64,000 nt of DNA. It comes from BJGV01 sp003230615. GTDB taxonomy: Bacteria; Pseudomonadota; Gammaproteobacteria; Burkholderiales; Nitrosomonadaceae. The stretch covers positions 1,984,001-2,048,000 of the forward strand of contig OY760140.1 in assembly GCA_963663215.1 (NCBI GenBank), given 5' to 3'. Both the position numbers and the translations under genes were made by a program. How positions within the stretch are numbered: position 1 is the first letter of the stretch; the number at the start of each line of letters is the position of its first letter. The notes below the pieces were generated by a model, which was not told the DNA's origin, made no database searches, and was given only the letters and a program-made list of their open reading frames with translations. Below, piece after piece: positions 1 to 9,071 of the stretch.

Positions 1-1337
1 TTTTTACGTAACAGGTAAAAGAATCGAGCTGCATCGTTACCTACTTCCTGGCGTAACTCTCGCAAAGTTACAAATTCTCCTGAACGGGTAGACATGGGTG
101 CCTTAACGCCGTCACGGTAAAGTACAGCAAACTGCACCAATGCAATTTCGAGTTTTGATGAGTCAAGCGCTAATGCTTGAAGTGCTCCCTTCACGCGCAT
201 AATATAACCGTGATGATCGGCGCCCCACACGTTAATAATGCGCTCAAAGCCACGCTGAAATTTGTTGAGATGATAAGCAATATCGGAGGCAAAATATGTA
301 AACTGTCCGTTTTCCCGCTGCACAACCCGATCTTTCTCATCACCAAAATCAGACGAGCGGAACCATCTGGCACCATCCTTTTGATATAAGTAATCTTTTT
401 GTTCAAGCAATTTAATTACGTGGGCCACCACACCATCTTCAAATAATGTTTGTTCTGGAAACCACGTATCGAACACTACACCAAATTCCATCAAATCATT
501 GCGACAGTCACCAAGTTGTTCGGTTAAAACGAAATTGTGAAAATATGTGTAGTCCTCCCCCAGTAGATTTTTGGTGTCGGCTATTAATTGATCAAGTAGT
601 GCCTCAGAGTCTTCCTCTCCTTTTATTCTTACGCTAGCAATGTCCCTTGTGAGCAAATCATGTTGACGCACATAGTGGTTGCCATGTGCCTTGTAAATCA
701 ACTCCGCCATGTTGCGAACGTATTCACCTTGATAGGCATTAGTAGGAAAGAGTATAGCTAGATCGTTCAATTCAAGATAACGTAACCATGTAGAAACCGC
801 TAGAATGTCCATTTGTCGGCCTGCATCATTGACATAGTACTCACGTGTTACAGAGAAACCTGTTGCTGCCAGTACATTGGCTAGGCTTGCACCAAATGCC
901 GCGCCGCGCCCGTGTCCAACATGTAGTGGACCTGTAGGGTTTGCTGAAACGAATTCCACTTGAATTTTCTTACCTGTGCCAAAATTGCTACAGCCGAATT
1001 CTTTGCTTTCCTCCAGTACTATTCGTGGAAATTGTTGTTTAGTAGAGATCGTGAGAAATAGATTGATAAATCCCGCTCCTGCAACCTCAATCTTTTCCAG
1101 GTAGGGTGAAGCAGGCATTGCATTAATCAGTAGCGTAGCAATGGTGCGCGGGTCCTGACGCAGCGGCTTAGCTAACTGCATTGCCAGATTACAGGAGTAA
1201 TCGCCATGACTGGCCTGCTTTGGGCGAGCAAACTCGATATTAATACCTAAGTCAGCGTTCGAAAATGTGTTCAAGGCTCGGCTCAGGAGCTCTGTAAAGT
1301 GAGATTTAAAGTTGGGGTGAGTTGGTAGTAAGGTCAT
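1..1337 (-). CDS. argS: arginine--tRNA ligase, C-terminal part outside window
   Basis: Class I aminoacyl-tRNA synthetase that charges tRNA-Arg in the cytoplasm. The frame opens at an ATG at 1337 and stays open to the window edge, giving about 445 codons of a family usually near 560-590. The N-terminal Add1-like domain comes first, then the HIGH-type ATP site as HVGHGRGAAFG following VEFVSANPTGPL. Near the edge is the KMSKS-equivalent stretch APMSTRSGEF, a relaxed form common in ArgS. The missing part would be the anticodon-binding domain. It lies 136 bases downstream of hslU on the same strand. Identification is secure; only completeness is unknown. Confidence 0.95.
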   Translation of the reverse strand, partial: MTLLPTHPNFKSHFTELLSRALNTFSNADLGINIEFARPKQASHGDYSCNLAMQLAKPLRQDPRTIATLLINAMPASPYLEKIEVAGAGFINLFLTISTKQQFPRIVLEESKEFGCSNFGTGKKIQVEFVSANPTGPLHVGHGRGAAFGASLANVLAATGFSVTREYYVNDAGRQMDILAVSTWLRYLELNDLAILFPTNAYQGEYVRNMAELIYKAHGNHYVRQHDLLTRDIASVRIKGEEDSEALLDQLIADTKNLLGEDYTYFHNFVLTEQLGDCRNDLMEFGVVFDTWFPEQTLFEDGVVAHVIKLLEQKDYLYQKDGARWFRSSDFGDEKDRVVQRENGQFTYFASDIAYHLNKFQRGFERIINVWGADHHGYIMRVKGALQALALDSSKLEIALVQFAVLYRDGVKAPMSTRSGEFVTLRELRQEVGNDAARFFYLLRK

Positions 1338-1473
1338 GGATACACCAATGAACTTTGGTTGTATACAGCAGTATAAAAGCTTATAAACTATTATCTGAAG
1401 CTATAAGAGTAAAGAATACGTAAATTTTACTTCTTCGGTGAAGTAGTTGATGTGACCGGATACATGGTTGCTT

Positions 1474-2805
1474 TTAAAGCACGTAGCGGGCTAAGTCTTC
1501 ACTCTGGGACAAGTCTTTGAGCCTTATATCTACATAGGCAGAATCAATTGAGATGGTGCTTCCACTGTGTTTTTTGGCATCAAAGGAAATTTCTTCCAAA
1601 AGTTTTTCCATGACAGTGTATAGTCGTCTTGCACCAATGTTCTCAGTTTTTTCATTAACTGCGAAAGCAATTTCTGCCAAGCGTTTGATCGCATCTGGCA
1701 TAAATTTCAGCTTGATTTCTTCGGTTTCTAGTAGTGCTTCATATTGACGCGTCAAACAGGCATCGGTGTTGGTAAGAATTTGCACAAAATCACCAGTATT
1801 GAGGCTGGACAGCTCGACACGAATTGGAAAGCGCCCTTGCAATTCGGGAATCAGGTCGGATGGTTTGGAAAGGTGAAATGCTCCACTGGCGATGAACAGT
1901 ACATGATCAGTTTTTATCATGCCGTATTTGGTAGAAATGGTAGTGCCTTCTACTAAGGGCAATAAATCGCGCTGTACACCTTGGCGCGAAACATCGGCTC
2001 CTGATGTTTCGGAGCGGCTAGTAATTTTATCGATTTCATCCAGAAATACGATGCCATTCTGCTCGACATTATGTACTGCCTGTAGCTTCAACTCTTCATC
2101 ATTAATCAGTTTAGAAATTTCCTCCTCTGCGATGAGTTTTATCGCCTCACGGATTCTTAGTTTACGAGTTTTTTTCCTTTCTCCTCCCAAATTTTGGAAC
2201 ATGCCCTGAATTTGTGTAGTAAGGTCCTCCATCCCTGGAGGGGCAAAGATTTCCATTTGCGTGTGTGCTGCTGAAACCTCGATTTCAATTTCTTTGTCGT
2301 TGAGTTTGCCCTCACGCAACTTCTTTCGAAATTTCTGCCGGGTGGCGTTTTCATTTTCTTCGCTTTCTGTTTGAGAAGTCAGGTCCCGTGCAGGTGGTAG
2401 CAACACGTCAAGAATACGATCTTCCGCATGGTCCTCAGCTCGCGGACGTATATTGCGAGCTTCTTGTTCGCGCAACTGTTTGATAGCAGATTCCGCTAAA
2501 TCGCGAATAATTGAATCTACATCACGTCCAACATAACCCACTTCTGTGAACTTGGTAGCTTCAACCTTAATAAAAGGTGCATTAGCAAGTTTGGCCAAGC
2601 GGCGTGCTATTTCAGTCTTGCCAACGCCGGTAGGACCAATCATCAAAATATTTTTTGGTGTGATTTCCTGTCGCAGGGGATCAGCTACCTGTTGTCTACG
2701 CCAACGATTTCTAAGTGCGATGGCAACAGCACGTTTAGCGGCATCCTGACCAATGATATGTTTATCGAGTTCGAGTACAATTTCCTGCGGGGTCATTTGG
2801 GACAT
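1474..2805 (-). CDS. hslU: HslU, ATPase subunit of the HslUV protease
   Basis: AAA+ unfoldase that feeds substrates to the HslV peptidase in the cytoplasm. The 443 residues match the usual family length. Visible are Walker A GPTGVGKT (57-64), the pore-loop motif YVGRDVDS (about 90-97), a charged intermediate domain between about 110 and 240, Walker B IVFLDEID (near 255) and the sensor region GRFPIRVEL. The C-terminus ends in DLARYVL, the tail that docks into HslV. It follows hslV with a 172-base gap, larger than the near-contiguous hslVU arrangement of many relatives; I see no gene in that gap. Confidence 0.97.
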   Translation of the reverse strand: MSQMTPQEIVLELDKHIIGQDAAKRAVAIALRNRWRRQQVADPLRQEITPKNILMIGPTGVGKTEIARRLAKLANAPFIKVEATKFTEVGYVGRDVDSIIRDLAESAIKQLREQEARNIRPRAEDHAEDRILDVLLPPARDLTSQTESEENENATRQKFRKKLREGKLNDKEIEIEVSAAHTQMEIFAPPGMEDLTTQIQGMFQNLGGERKKTRKLRIREAIKLIAEEEISKLINDEELKLQAVHNVEQNGIVFLDEIDKITSRSETSGADVSRQGVQRDLLPLVEGTTISTKYGMIKTDHVLFIASGAFHLSKPSDLIPELQGRFPIRVELSSLNTGDFVQILTNTDACLTRQYEALLETEEIKLKFMPDAIKRLAEIAFAVNEKTENIGARRLYTVMEKLLEEISFDAKKHSGSTISIDSAYVDIRLKDLSQSEDLARYVL

Positions 2806-2977
2806 AAATTCTAGTATTAGTGGAGAGGAGCAATAAATATAAGATAAAAGGTGTTGTGGGTAGGGGAAATACAGGTGGGTTCGTCATCCCTTTATTTCTC
2901 TGTTCCTCAAAAATTAGCTAAAGGAGAAAAACCTCTTTCTATATTTTTCGTTTACTACTTATTTTTCAACTTTCATG

Positions 2978-3514
2978 CTATTCAAGAACTTCAATGCTGT
3001 GGTTTTGGTTGGTGTAAATACATATATCTCCAGCGATGGCGAGCGACTTCTTGACAATTTGTAGTGACGTTAGATTGGTGTTTTCCAGAAGAGCACGGGC
3101 AGCAGAATGAGCATAAGAGCCGCCGCTGCCGATAGCAGCAAGTCCTAATTCTGGTTCGATTACATCGCCTGATCCAGTGATGATGAATGTGGTTTCTTTA
3201 TTGGCCACAATCAGCATCGCTTCTAGGCGACGCAAAATACGGTCGGAACGCCAATCTTTTGCTAGTTCTACCGCAGAGCGCATAAGATGTCCCTGATGTT
3301 TTTCTAGTTTACCTTCAAAACGCTCGAATAATGTGAAAGCATCGGCGGTACCACCAGCGAAGCCGGCAAGAATCTTCTCATGATAGAGCCTGCGTACCTT
3401 GCGGGCACTAGCCTTGGCTACTACAGCGCCCAGAGTTACCTGACCGTCACCGCCAAGTGCAACTTGCGCGCCCCGTCGTGCCGAGAGGATAGTGGTCCCA
3501 TGAAGTTGATGCAT
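2978..3514 (-). CDS. hslV: HslV, peptidase subunit of the HslUV protease
   Basis: Threonine peptidase of the proteasome fold, forming the dodecameric core of HslUV. It has 178 residues. The start MHQLHG is followed by TTILSARRG, so the catalytic N-terminal threonine after self-processing should be Thr7. GGDGQVTLG and the later GSGGSYAHSAARALL agree with the family. It lies between xerC and hslU on the minus strand, the common betaproteobacterial order. A perfect minus-strand -10 hexamer lies about 30 bases upstream, so it may have its own promoter. Confidence 0.96.
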   Translation of the reverse strand: MHQLHGTTILSARRGAQVALGGDGQVTLGAVVAKASARKVRRLYHEKILAGFAGGTADAFTLFERFEGKLEKHQGHLMRSAVELAKDWRSDRILRRLEAMLIVANKETTFIITGSGDVIEPELGLAAIGSGGSYAHSAARALLENTNLTSLQIVKKSLAIAGDICIYTNQNHSIEVLE

Positions 3515-3544
3515 TGAATTGGCTTGAGATTGTACAAAAACTAA

Positions 3545-3550
3545 ATTATA
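3545..3550 (-). promoter_or_regulatory. candidate -10 element for hslVU
   Basis: On the minus strand this reads TATAAT within GTTATAATTTAG, in the 71-base gap between xerC and hslV. Transcription would start about 25 bases before the hslV ATG. I found no good -35 at 16-18 bases and no clear heat-shock (sigma-32) pattern, so support is the single hexamer and its position. Confidence 0.35.
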
Positions 3551-3585
3551 ACGCCAATTTGTGGGAAGAAGTGTTTCTCCTAGTC

Positions 3586-4485
3586 TTAGCTCTTCTTTTT
3601 CGCCCGTGGATGGGTGACATCATAGACCTTTGCTAAATGCTGAAAATCAAGGTGGGTATAAGTCTGTGTGGTGCTGATGCTAGCGTGTCCCAGCATTTCC
3701 TGCACTGCTCGTAAGTTTGCGCTAGATTGTAGCAAGTGGGAGGCGAATGAATGTCGTAGTACATGAGGGTGGACGTTGAAATTAATGCCTTGCTGTAAAG
3801 CCCGAATTTTTAAGCGTTGGCTAACTGATCGGGAGCTGATCCCTTTTCCGTTTCGTGAAAGAAACAGTGCTTTTTCGCCAGGTTTGAGTAACGTCTCACG
3901 TAGTTTTATCCATTCGCGCAGTGCTCGAATAGCTTGACTGCCAATCGGTATAACGCGAGTTTTATCGCCTTTTCCGAGAATGAGCACAGTGCCATCAGAA
4001 AAATTCAAATCTTCTGGTTTAAGGTTAACAAGTTCAGTTAAACGCAGGCCCGAGGAGTAGAATAGTTCAAACATGGCTTTGTCCCGTAATGCCATTAAAT
4101 CTTTAGCCGGAAATTCCAAGAGTTTTGCCGCTTCATCGGGCGAGAGTATATGAGGTAAAGTTTTTGGATATTTAGGTGCGCGTAGTCCGGCACAAGGATT
4201 GTGTTTGCAGCCATGATCCCGCGCTAGATAATTGTAGAAGCCGCGCCATGCTGAAAGCATCCTCGCCAGACTTCTTCCAGAAAGTCCTTTACTATGAAGT
4301 CGAGCTACAAAACGACGAACGTGATGGATTTGCAGTTGGTTAAACGGTGTTTCTGCGGCAAGTTTTAGTAGAGTAGAAATATCACGCGAGTAACTTTCAC
4401 AAGTCAGCGGCGATAGCCGTCGTTCATTAGCAAGATGAAAAATATAGGCAACGACAAGTGCGGCCGAATTATTACTAGATGTCAT
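3586..4485 (-). CDS. xerC: XerC tyrosine recombinase for chromosome dimer resolution
   Basis: Site-specific recombinase that acts with XerD at dif. The N-terminal core-binding SAM-like domain is followed by the catalytic domain. Numbered from the upstream TTG at 4536, the catalytic set is R165 (SSGLRLTEL), K189 (GKGDKTR), H258 and R261 (HPHVLRHSF), H284 (LGHASI) and Y293 (TYTHL). All are present, so it should be active. Starts at 4536 (TTG) and 4527 (ATG) also exist and overlap the DUF484 gene. I chose the ATG at 4485 because it gives 299 residues, the usual XerC length. Its place beside dapF, DUF484 and hslVU marks it as housekeeping rather than a phage integrase. Confidence 0.93.
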   Translation of the reverse strand: MTSSNNSAALVVAYIFHLANERRLSPLTCESYSRDISTLLKLAAETPFNQLQIHHVRRFVARLHSKGLSGRSLARMLSAWRGFYNYLARDHGCKHNPCAGLRAPKYPKTLPHILSPDEAAKLLEFPAKDLMALRDKAMFELFYSSGLRLTELVNLKPEDLNFSDGTVLILGKGDKTRVIPIGSQAIRALREWIKLRETLLKPGEKALFLSRNGKGISSRSVSQRLKIRALQQGINFNVHPHVLRHSFASHLLQSSANLRAVQEMLGHASISTTQTYTHLDFQHLAKVYDVTHPRAKKKS

Positions 4486-4510
4486 ATCTGTCTTTATTTC
4501 TAGGGCTTTT

Positions 4511-5194
4511 CTACTCTTTTTTTTCATCTCTTTCAATCAGAACATACCGTGTAATTGCAGTACTTACGAGTTCCCCAAGTCTTTTCAAGTAGAGTGTTCC
4601 CATCTCAGGGTAAAATCGCTGTGCTTCTTCGCTACCAAGGACCAACAAGCCAAAAGTTTGTTTTGTTCGTAAGGGAATCATTGAAAACGAGCGCAAGTGA
4701 GTGGCACTTTCACCAAACCAACCCTTGATTTCGTATGATAGTTGGGGGCCACAATATGGATGTAACAAGCTATTAGCGATGGCTTGAGTATCAGTGTTGG
4801 TGGTAACAAATTCAGACGACAGCTCAATACCGTCTCCAATTACATTCCAAAGCCGTAGTACCACGTGTGGTACAGAAAAGTTATCGCGTAGGTTAGAATT
4901 AAGTCCGTGCAGAAAATCATTCAGATGGGTAAAAGCAAGAAGTACAATAACTAAACGGTGCATTTTTTCGCTTATAGTATCGTTTTCTTCACCAAATTTA
5001 ATTAACTCATGCAACTTATCCTGCAGGACATGGTTTTTGTCTCGTAACGTGACAATTTGCCGCTCGCTGATGGGGATAGCTCTACCACCGTGCGGGTGTG
5101 GAACATAAATATCAGCTAACATATCGGCATATTCGTCAAAAAATTTTGGATGTTGTTTCAGGTATTGAGCCACTTCTTCTGAACCGAATTTCAT
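4511..5194 (-). CDS. DUF484 family protein (GAF-like)
   Basis: A 227-residue cytoplasmic protein of the DUF484 family, which is related to GAF sensor domains; its biochemical role is not established. The typical opening is visible: a short helical segment (VAQYLKQHPKFFDEY), then a conserved RQIVTLRDKN helix leading into a coiled-coil stretch, then the GAF-like domain to the end. It lies between dapF (20-base gap) and xerC, an arrangement conserved in many proteobacteria, so the three are probably co-transcribed. Family assignment is good; no function is claimed. Confidence 0.85.
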   Translation of the reverse strand: MKFGSEEVAQYLKQHPKFFDEYADMLADIYVPHPHGGRAIPISERQIVTLRDKNHVLQDKLHELIKFGEENDTISEKMHRLVIVLLAFTHLNDFLHGLNSNLRDNFSVPHVVLRLWNVIGDGIELSSEFVTTNTDTQAIANSLLHPYCGPQLSYEIKGWFGESATHLRSFSMIPLRTKQTFGLLVLGSEEAQRFYPEMGTLYLKRLGELVSTAITRYVLIERDEKKE

Positions 5195-5214
5195 ATTATT
5201 CCCTTGGTTGAATT

Positions 5215-6042
5215 TTATAATTCAATTTCACCATCGAACACAGCAATGGCAGGCCCGGTCATCCAGACCGGGTGGTTTTCACCCTCCCAGCGAACGGCCA
5301 AATTACCTCCAGGAGTGCTGACTTTGACTTTTGAATCTAACAATCCGCGGGTTATTCCTGTTACTACAGCAGCACAAGCACCAGTACCGCAAGCAAGAGT
5401 CTCACCCGTGCCGCGTTCATATACCCGAAGATTAATATGATTGCGGTTTTTCACTTGCATATATCCGACATTCACGTGTTGGGGAAAGAGCGGGTGGCAT
5501 TCTATCAGGGCTCCCTCAACTAATACCGGCGCAAGATTTACATCCTCAACAATTTGTACTGCGTGAGGGTTTCCCATGGAGAGAATACTGAATTCTACTC
5601 GTTTATCATCTATATCCAGAGGGTATGTCAGCATGCGTTTTTCAGCAAGAAAGGGGATTTCTTGTGGTTCAAATTTAGGAGCGCCCATGTTGACAGTGAC
5701 TTCGCCATTACTCTCCAATTTAGGAATAATGAGCCCACCAATTGTTTCCACGCGGATTTCATTTTTCCGGGTCATGCCTTGGTCGTGTACATAGCGAACA
5801 AAACAACGTGCACCATTGCCACATTGTTCTACCTCATTACCATCAGCATTAAAAATGCGGTATCGAAAATCAGCATTACCGTTAGCTTTTTCTATTAGCA
5901 GAATTTGGTCGCAGCCGACACCAAAATGGCGATCAGCAAGTAAGCACAATTGGTCCATACTGAGTTGCACAGACTGATTCACGCCATCAATGAGGACGAA
6001 ATCGTTACCCAAGCCATGCATTTTGGTGAACTTAAGTTTCAT
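5215..6042 (-). CDS. dapF: diaminopimelate epimerase
   Basis: Converts LL-diaminopimelate to the meso form for lysine and peptidoglycan synthesis. It is a cofactor-independent two-cysteine racemase of normal length (275 residues). Both catalytic cysteines are present: C74 in EQCGNGARC and C218 in LACGTGACA. The opening KFTKMHGLGNDFV is the family signature. It is the first gene of the dapF-DUF484-xerC run and is divergent from metK across 180 bases, which must hold both promoters; I could not place them with confidence. Confidence 0.97.
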   Translation of the reverse strand: MKLKFTKMHGLGNDFVLIDGVNQSVQLSMDQLCLLADRHFGVGCDQILLIEKANGNADFRYRIFNADGNEVEQCGNGARCFVRYVHDQGMTRKNEIRVETIGGLIIPKLESNGEVTVNMGAPKFEPQEIPFLAEKRMLTYPLDIDDKRVEFSILSMGNPHAVQIVEDVNLAPVLVEGALIECHPLFPQHVNVGYMQVKNRNHINLRVYERGTGETLACGTGACAAVVTGITRGLLDSKVKVSTPGGNLAVRWEGENHPVWMTGPAIAVFDGEIEL

Positions 6043-6222
6043 CGGTAAACCTAATTTACATCGGAGCTGTTCTCAACCAATCATACAATATGTATTGCTT
6101 TATTATCACTATGAAGCCAGCACCCCTCGTCTTAGGCACTATCGGTCTCTCTTTATGACTTCTATAGGCGAGCATAATCTGGTACACTATAAGGTCTTTT
6201 AAGATCGTAACCTATTAAAAAT

Positions 6223-7404
6223 ATGAGCGAATATCTTTTTACTTCCGAATCAGTGTCCGAGGGCCATCCTGACAAAGTGTCAGATCAGATCTCTGATGCA
6301 GTCCTAGATGCAATTTTAACTCAGGATACGAATGCACGGGTAGCCTGCGAAACACTATGTAGTACCGGTTTAATCGTTATGTCGGGTGAAATTACTACAA
6401 ATGCAATGGTAGATTACAATGTAATTGCTCGTGAAACTATCAAGCGTATTGGTTACACTAGTTCGGATATTGGATTTGATTCTAATACTTGTGCGGTCCT
6501 TACAGCATTCAATAAGCAATCGCCTGATATTGCTCAAGGAGTCAATCGCACCAAAGAACAAGAATTGGATCAGGGTGCGGGTGATCAGGGGTTGATGTTC
6601 GGCTATGCTTGTGACGAGACACCGCAATTGATGCCGATGCCGATTTACTACGCTCATCGATTGATGGAGCGACAGGCAGAACTGAGAAGAAGTGGGCGCT
6701 TAACATGGTTGCGTCCCGACGCCAAATCTCAGGTATCAGTGAGTTACAAGAATGGTAAGCCGCATAGGGTTGAAACCGTAGTGATTTCTACCCAACATCA
6801 CCCTGATATTTCTCACGTAGCGCTAACTGAAGCAGTGATTGAAGAGATTATTAAACCAGTTATTCCTAAAGCTTTGCTGTGTGTTGATACTCGTTACTTG
6901 GTCAACCCCACTGGACGTTTTGTAGTTGGTGGCCCGATGGGGGACTGTGGGCTAACTGGCCGCAAGATCATCGTAGACACGTATGGTGGCGCAGCGCTTC
7001 ATGGCGGCGGCGCTTTTTCTGGAAAGGATCCTTCTAAGGTGGACCGCTCAGCAGCTTATGCTGGGCGCTATGTAGCCAAGAATGTTGTTGCTGCCGGTAT
7101 TGCCAGCAGGTGCGAAGTACAAATAGCGTATGCTATTGGTGTGGCACGACCTGTTTCGTTGATGGTCGAAACTTTTGGTACGGGGAAAATTTCCGACGAC
7201 AAAATTGCCAAGTTGATTGAGCGAAATTTTGATTTGCGCCCACGTGCGATTATTCACTCTCTCAATTTGTTACGTCCAATTTATCTCAAAACTGCTGCCT
7301 ATGGACACTTCGGTCGGGATGAACCAGAATTTACCTGGGAGGCCGCTGATAAGGCCATACAACTTCGTGCCGATGCAGGAATTGAAAGTGCGGTAGAAGT
7401 GTGA
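6223..7404 (+). CDS. metK: S-adenosylmethionine synthetase
   Basis: Makes S-adenosylmethionine from methionine and ATP in the cytoplasm. It has 393 residues. Signatures are GHPDKVSDQISDAVLD near the start, GAGDQGLMFGYA (118-129), and GGGAFSGKDPSKVDRSAAY for the ATP/phosphate site. The ATG lacks an obvious Shine-Dalgarno sequence (it is preceded by an A/T-rich tract), but the family start MSEYLFTSESVSEGHPD fits it exactly. The downstream neighbours ahcY and metF complete the methyl cycle. An SAH riboswitch separates metK from ahcY, so ahcY can be controlled independently. Confidence 0.97.
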   Translation: MSEYLFTSESVSEGHPDKVSDQISDAVLDAILTQDTNARVACETLCSTGLIVMSGEITTNAMVDYNVIARETIKRIGYTSSDIGFDSNTCAVLTAFNKQSPDIAQGVNRTKEQELDQGAGDQGLMFGYACDETPQLMPMPIYYAHRLMERQAELRRSGRLTWLRPDAKSQVSVSYKNGKPHRVETVVISTQHHPDISHVALTEAVIEEIIKPVIPKALLCVDTRYLVNPTGRFVVGGPMGDCGLTGRKIIVDTYGGAALHGGGAFSGKDPSKVDRSAAYAGRYVAKNVVAAGIASRCEVQIAYAIGVARPVSLMVETFGTGKISDDKIAKLIERNFDLRPRAIIHSLNLLRPIYLKTAAYGHFGRDEPEFTWEAADKAIQLRADAGIESAVEV

Positions 7405-7448
7405 ACACAGTAGGTCTGTAGATTTAAACGCAGGTTAGCTTTTTATGC

Positions 7449-7525
7449 CCTTACGCCGAGGAGCGCTGCAGTGGGTACAATCCCACGAGGCTTGGCATGT
7501 AAGGATACCGTAACAACGGCGCTCG
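7449..7525 (+). promoter_or_regulatory. S-adenosylhomocysteine (SAH) riboswitch
   Basis: The leader of ahcY folds as an SAH riboswitch. The outer helix pairs CTTAC (7450-7454) with GTAAG (7499-7503) and GCCGAG (7455-7460) with CTTGGC (7491-7496). An inner hairpin pairs GTGGG (7471-7475) with CCCAC (7482-7486). The pseudoknot pairs GAGCGC (7461-7466) with GCGCTC (7519-7524), the conserved AACGGCGCTC tail. A ribosome site AGGAG (near 7535) follows immediately, so ligand binding probably frees it. In this class SAH turns expression on, which suits SAH hydrolase. Confidence 0.9.
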
Positions 7526-7547
7526 TTCATTTTTAGGAGATTGTTCC

Positions 7548-8981
7548 ATGAACGCTGTGCTTAGTCACAATAGCACCAATACTACCGACTACAAAGTTGC
7601 TGACTTATCCTTGGCAGGATGGGGGCGCAAGGAAATTGCCATCGCTGAAAATGAAATGCCTGGCCTGATGGCGCTACGTGAAGAATATGTAGGTCAAAGA
7701 CCTTTAGAAGGTGCGCGTATTGCAGGCTCTCTTCATATGACCATCCAAACTGCGGTGTTGATCGAAACCCTAGTCAAACTGGGTGCGGAAGTGCGCTGGG
7801 CTTCATGCAATATTTATTCTACTCAAGATCATGCCGCAGCGGCTGTAGCAGTGGAAGGTGTGCCGGTATTCGCTTTTAAGGGTGAATCATTGGATGAGTA
7901 CTGGGAATTCGCTCATCAGATATTTAATTGGTCTGGTGAAGGTAAATCTGGTACACCCAACATGATACTTGATGATGGAGGTGACGCGACGCTTCTAATC
8001 ATCCTTGGAAGCAAGGCAGAAAAGGACTCATCAATTATTGCTAGTCCTAGTAATGAAGAGGAGCGCGCTTTGTTCACTGCAATCAGAAAGCGACTGGACG
8101 CTCAGCCCGGTTGGTATTCCAATATTCTGGCTAATATTCGCGGTGTAACGGAGGAAACCACTACTGGTGTTCACCGTTTGTACGAAATGCAGGATAAAGG
8201 CGAACTACCTTTCCCAGCCTTCAACGTTAATGACTCAGTTACTAAATCAAAGTTTGATAATCTATACGGTTGTCGCGAGTCGCTAGTAGATGGCATCAAA
8301 CGTGCAACCGACGTAATGATTGCTGGAAAAATTGCTTTGGTATGTGGTTATGGTGATGTAGGTAAGGGCTGCGCCCAATCCTTACGTGGACTTGGAGCAA
8401 CCGTGTGGGTCACTGAGATAGACCCAATATGCGCACTACAAGCAGCGATGGAAGGTTATCGTGTTGTTACCATGGATGAAGCTTGTGATAAGGCTGATAT
8501 TTTTGTTACTGCTACCGGTAATTTGCGCGTTATTGCCCATGATCACATGCTGAAAATGAAGGACCAGGCTATCGTTTGTAACATCGGTCACTTCGATTCT
8601 GAGATAGATATTGCCTCAGTCCAGAAATATCAGTGGGAGAATATTAAACCACAGGTAGATCATGTCATTTTTCCAAACGGTCATCGAATCATTGTCCTGG
8701 CGCAGGGACGCCTGGTAAATCTAGGCTGTGCTACTGGCCACCCATCGTTTGTCATGTCTAGTTCATTTACTAATCAGGTATTGGCACAAATAGAGCTTTG
8801 GAAGAATAGAGATGATTACCAGAAAAATGTGTACGTACTACCGAAACATTTGGATGAAAAAGTTGCTCGTCTACACATTAAAAAGTTGGGAGTAAATCTC
8901 ACTGAGCTAACTGATGAGCAAGCAAAATACCTTAATATGGATAAAAATGGGCCATTTAAGCCGGAGATGTATCGGTACTGA
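7548..8981 (+). CDS. ahcY: adenosylhomocysteinase (SAH hydrolase)
   Basis: NAD-dependent enzyme that splits S-adenosylhomocysteine to adenosine and homocysteine, removing the inhibitor left by methyltransferases. It has 477 residues, the long form common in proteobacteria with the extra internal segment (about 150-190). Seen are the substrate-domain stretch SLHMTIQTAVLIETL, the NAD-binding Rossmann loop CGYGDVGKG, the conserved NIGHFDSEID and the C-terminal end PFKPEMYRY. Start choice is supported by AGGAG about ten bases before the ATG and by the riboswitch just upstream. A terminator-like hairpin follows before metF. Confidence 0.98.
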   Translation: MNAVLSHNSTNTTDYKVADLSLAGWGRKEIAIAENEMPGLMALREEYVGQRPLEGARIAGSLHMTIQTAVLIETLVKLGAEVRWASCNIYSTQDHAAAAVAVEGVPVFAFKGESLDEYWEFAHQIFNWSGEGKSGTPNMILDDGGDATLLIILGSKAEKDSSIIASPSNEEERALFTAIRKRLDAQPGWYSNILANIRGVTEETTTGVHRLYEMQDKGELPFPAFNVNDSVTKSKFDNLYGCRESLVDGIKRATDVMIAGKIALVCGYGDVGKGCAQSLRGLGATVWVTEIDPICALQAAMEGYRVVTMDEACDKADIFVTATGNLRVIAHDHMLKMKDQAIVCNIGHFDSEIDIASVQKYQWENIKPQVDHVIFPNGHRIIVLAQGRLVNLGCATGHPSFVMSSSFTNQVLAQIELWKNRDDYQKNVYVLPKHLDEKVARLHIKKLGVNLTELTDEQAKYLNMDKNGPFKPEMYRY

Positions 8982-8996
8982 TGCCTTAGTAGTTGG

Positions 8997-9050
8997 AATA
9001 CAGGGAAATAACAGAAAAGTTTTTTTGGAGTCTATTTTCCCTGTATTTTT
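8997..9050 (+). terminator. intrinsic terminator or attenuator between ahcY and metF
   Basis: AATACAGGGAAA (8997-9008) pairs perfectly with TTTCCCTGTATT (9036-9047), leaving a loop of about 27 bases and followed by a T run to 9050. It lies 16 bases past the ahcY stop and 22 before the metF start. It may partly uncouple metF from the riboswitch-controlled ahcY transcript. Confidence 0.6.
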
Positions 9051-9071
9051 GCATTTTCATGGGTAGCAAAA

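Noticed and set aside
3586..4485. Tyrosine recombinase as a sign of an integrated element
   Set aside because: Length, catalytic set and the dapF-DUF484-xerC-hslVU context identify it as chromosomal XerC; no att-like flanks or phage genes are near.
5554..5898. 114-codon open frame opposite dapF
   Set aside because: Fully antisense to a clear dapF with intact catalytic residues; no ribosome site.
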